A DNA stretch of 64,000 nt. Source: Lasiosphaeris hirsuta. Its lineage: Eukaryota > Ascomycota > Sordariomycetes > Sordariales > Lasiosphaeriaceae. This document shows positions 63,070-64,000 of this stretch, in pieces (positions within the stretch are counted from its first letter, which is position 1; each line of letters opens with the position of its first letter). Below the pieces are notes generated by a model that did not search any database, was not told where the DNA came from, and saw nothing but the letters and a program-made list of their open reading frames with translations. Position numbers and translations under genes: made by a program. Location: the NCBI GenBank assembly GCA_030549175.1, contig JAUKUA010000004.1:2108001-2172000 (forward strand), in the 5' to 3' direction.

Positions 63070-64000
63070 CTATCTACCTCTGTGAGAACCAAATTTGCAT
63101 GAAAATTTTTGCCCACGAAACCATTTGCCGCAAAAACAGGCGAATACAAATTTTATTGTTCGTAATAGATTTTCCTTCCATTGTCCCCACTCTTCCCACT
63201 TGGCCTCTCCGTCACCGTAGTCGCTCGGTTCTGGAATATACTCTTCCCAAGTGGATTCCACCTTCCATGTCCACTTCAAGTAAGGTAACTCTCCTATAAT
63301 CTCGTGATGGTCGTGCGTACACAGTTTCTTAAAAAACTGAATGGTTGATGCAAATCAAGAGTCTCGTCGTCGAAGACGGCCGGTGTTACAATTGCTTGTG
63401 TTTGTAATTTGCCGGAAATGAAGCTGTGAAGAGAGTTTGAGTCCCTTGAAAGCACCGCAACGTCAAGGATATCGATGAGCTCCGCGCCATCGTTGGACCG
63501 GACTTGGATGTACGGAGGGTCGGTGATGATAGAGCAATCGAGACTAGCCCAAGACCAAGATGGAGCATGATAGATTGCTCATCTGAGCCTTGGTTAGGCT
63601 CGGCTTTTATCTCGCCTCATCCATAATAACTGCCGATAGAGATCCTTCCTCCATAATCCCGCGAGATACGTGTCGTTCATTTTTGCTCGAAGTGAGCTAG
63701 CAAAGGATGAAATGGCAATCATCTTATCGGAAGGATGAGAAAACTCGTATCCAGAAAACGTATGCACAACTTGACACCAGACCCGATGGCAATCCTGTTC
63801 GAGGATGTGTGGGTTGAGCTGTGGTTTGGGAGAAAGCACGCCGTACATATCCGACATGGCCCAAAGCCTCATTGAGATACCGCCCGGACGCTGTTCCAAG
63901 GCGATGAGCTCTGCGAATTCCCAGCAAACTTGGCCCTTGGTGAATGATAGCTGTCGAGATGTCAGAAATTGCCCCCGCATAACCCATCCCCTCGTGTTGA
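63070..64000 (-). pseudogene. HET-domain gene, 3' part, cut by the window edge
   Basis: The minus strand enters the window with TRGWVMRGQFLTSRQLSF, the HET-family RGW...QE..LSPR block, and continues KGQVCWEF, SGYEFSHPSDKMIAISSFAS and DTYLAGLWRKDLYRQLLWM. Two stops (TAA and TGA, near 63590-63605) stand just before the AIYHAPSWSWASLDCS block that normally follows. A later frame change brings in WTWKVESTWEEYIPEPSDYG at 63279-63070. The N-terminal HET core must lie beyond position 64000. The stops and frame change make it a likely pseudogene, unless an unrecognised intron removes the stops; no GT donor fits well. Confidence 0.72.

Noticed and set aside
1..64000. tRNA and rRNA genes
   Set aside because: Scanning by eye for GGTTCRANNCC-type B boxes with an A box and closing stem gave no acceptable cloverleaf. 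A covariance-model scan would be decisive.

Overview
The window looks like nuclear chromosomal DNA of a filamentous ascomycete, most likely a Sordariomycete and possibly near Sordariales. The grounds are short introns (about 50-105 nt) with GT..CTRAC..AG signals, moderately GC-rich single-copy housekeeping genes, HET-domain genes, a Git3-type GPCR, a Fot1/Pogo transposon and C-to-T decay of repeats that resembles RIP. No species assignment was possible from sequence alone. All gene models were spliced by eye.

Layout. From 0.3 to 25.3 kb is a well-kept housekeeping block: CLP1 (pre-mRNA 3' end processing), a Git3-family receptor, a class I glutamine amidotransferase, exopolyphosphatase PPX1 with a GC-AG intron, ATP25 and the mitochondrial RNA polymerase as a divergent pair, a small secreted protein with VPG-centred segments, an ARC1/EMAPII-type tRNA-binding cofactor and an LSH/DDM1-type SNF2 ATPase (MUS-30 class). 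From 25.3 to 32 kb is an AT-rich decayed block with minisatellites, two diverged tandem copies of a small putative membrane-protein gene and an HNH-nuclease remnant. From 32.2 to 37.5 kb lies a HET-domain pseudogene split by a complete Fot1/Pogo-like element with 42-bp inverted ends and a TA duplication.

From 38 to 48.6 kb is a mixed accessory block: a small secreted protein, an internally deleted methyltransferase pseudogene, a Clr5-domain gene with one apparent frameshift, an intact HET-domain gene, and an RBR-type E3 ligase with CCCH fingers that contains a tandemly duplicated exon-intron unit. From 48.6 to 53.9 kb is repeat-rich and mostly unassignable. From 54.2 to 64 kb are a GH18 chitinase with a C-terminal CBM1, a decayed membrane-protein gene, a hypothetical protein with a possible mitochondrial presequence, a TRAPPC12-like gene and the 3' part of a third HET gene, cut by the window edge and decayed.

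Themes. Mitochondrial gene expression (ATP25, RPO41 and perhaps a hidden mitochondrial form of the ARC1-like protein) is concentrated at 10.7-21.7 kb. The accessory part carries three HET loci, only one of which looks functional. The most unusual signals are the in-frame exon/intron tandem duplication in the E3 ligase gene, the twin small genes with introns of only about 40 nt, the exact transposon footprint in a HET gene, and the ATG-less presequence-like extension upstream of the ARC1-like start.
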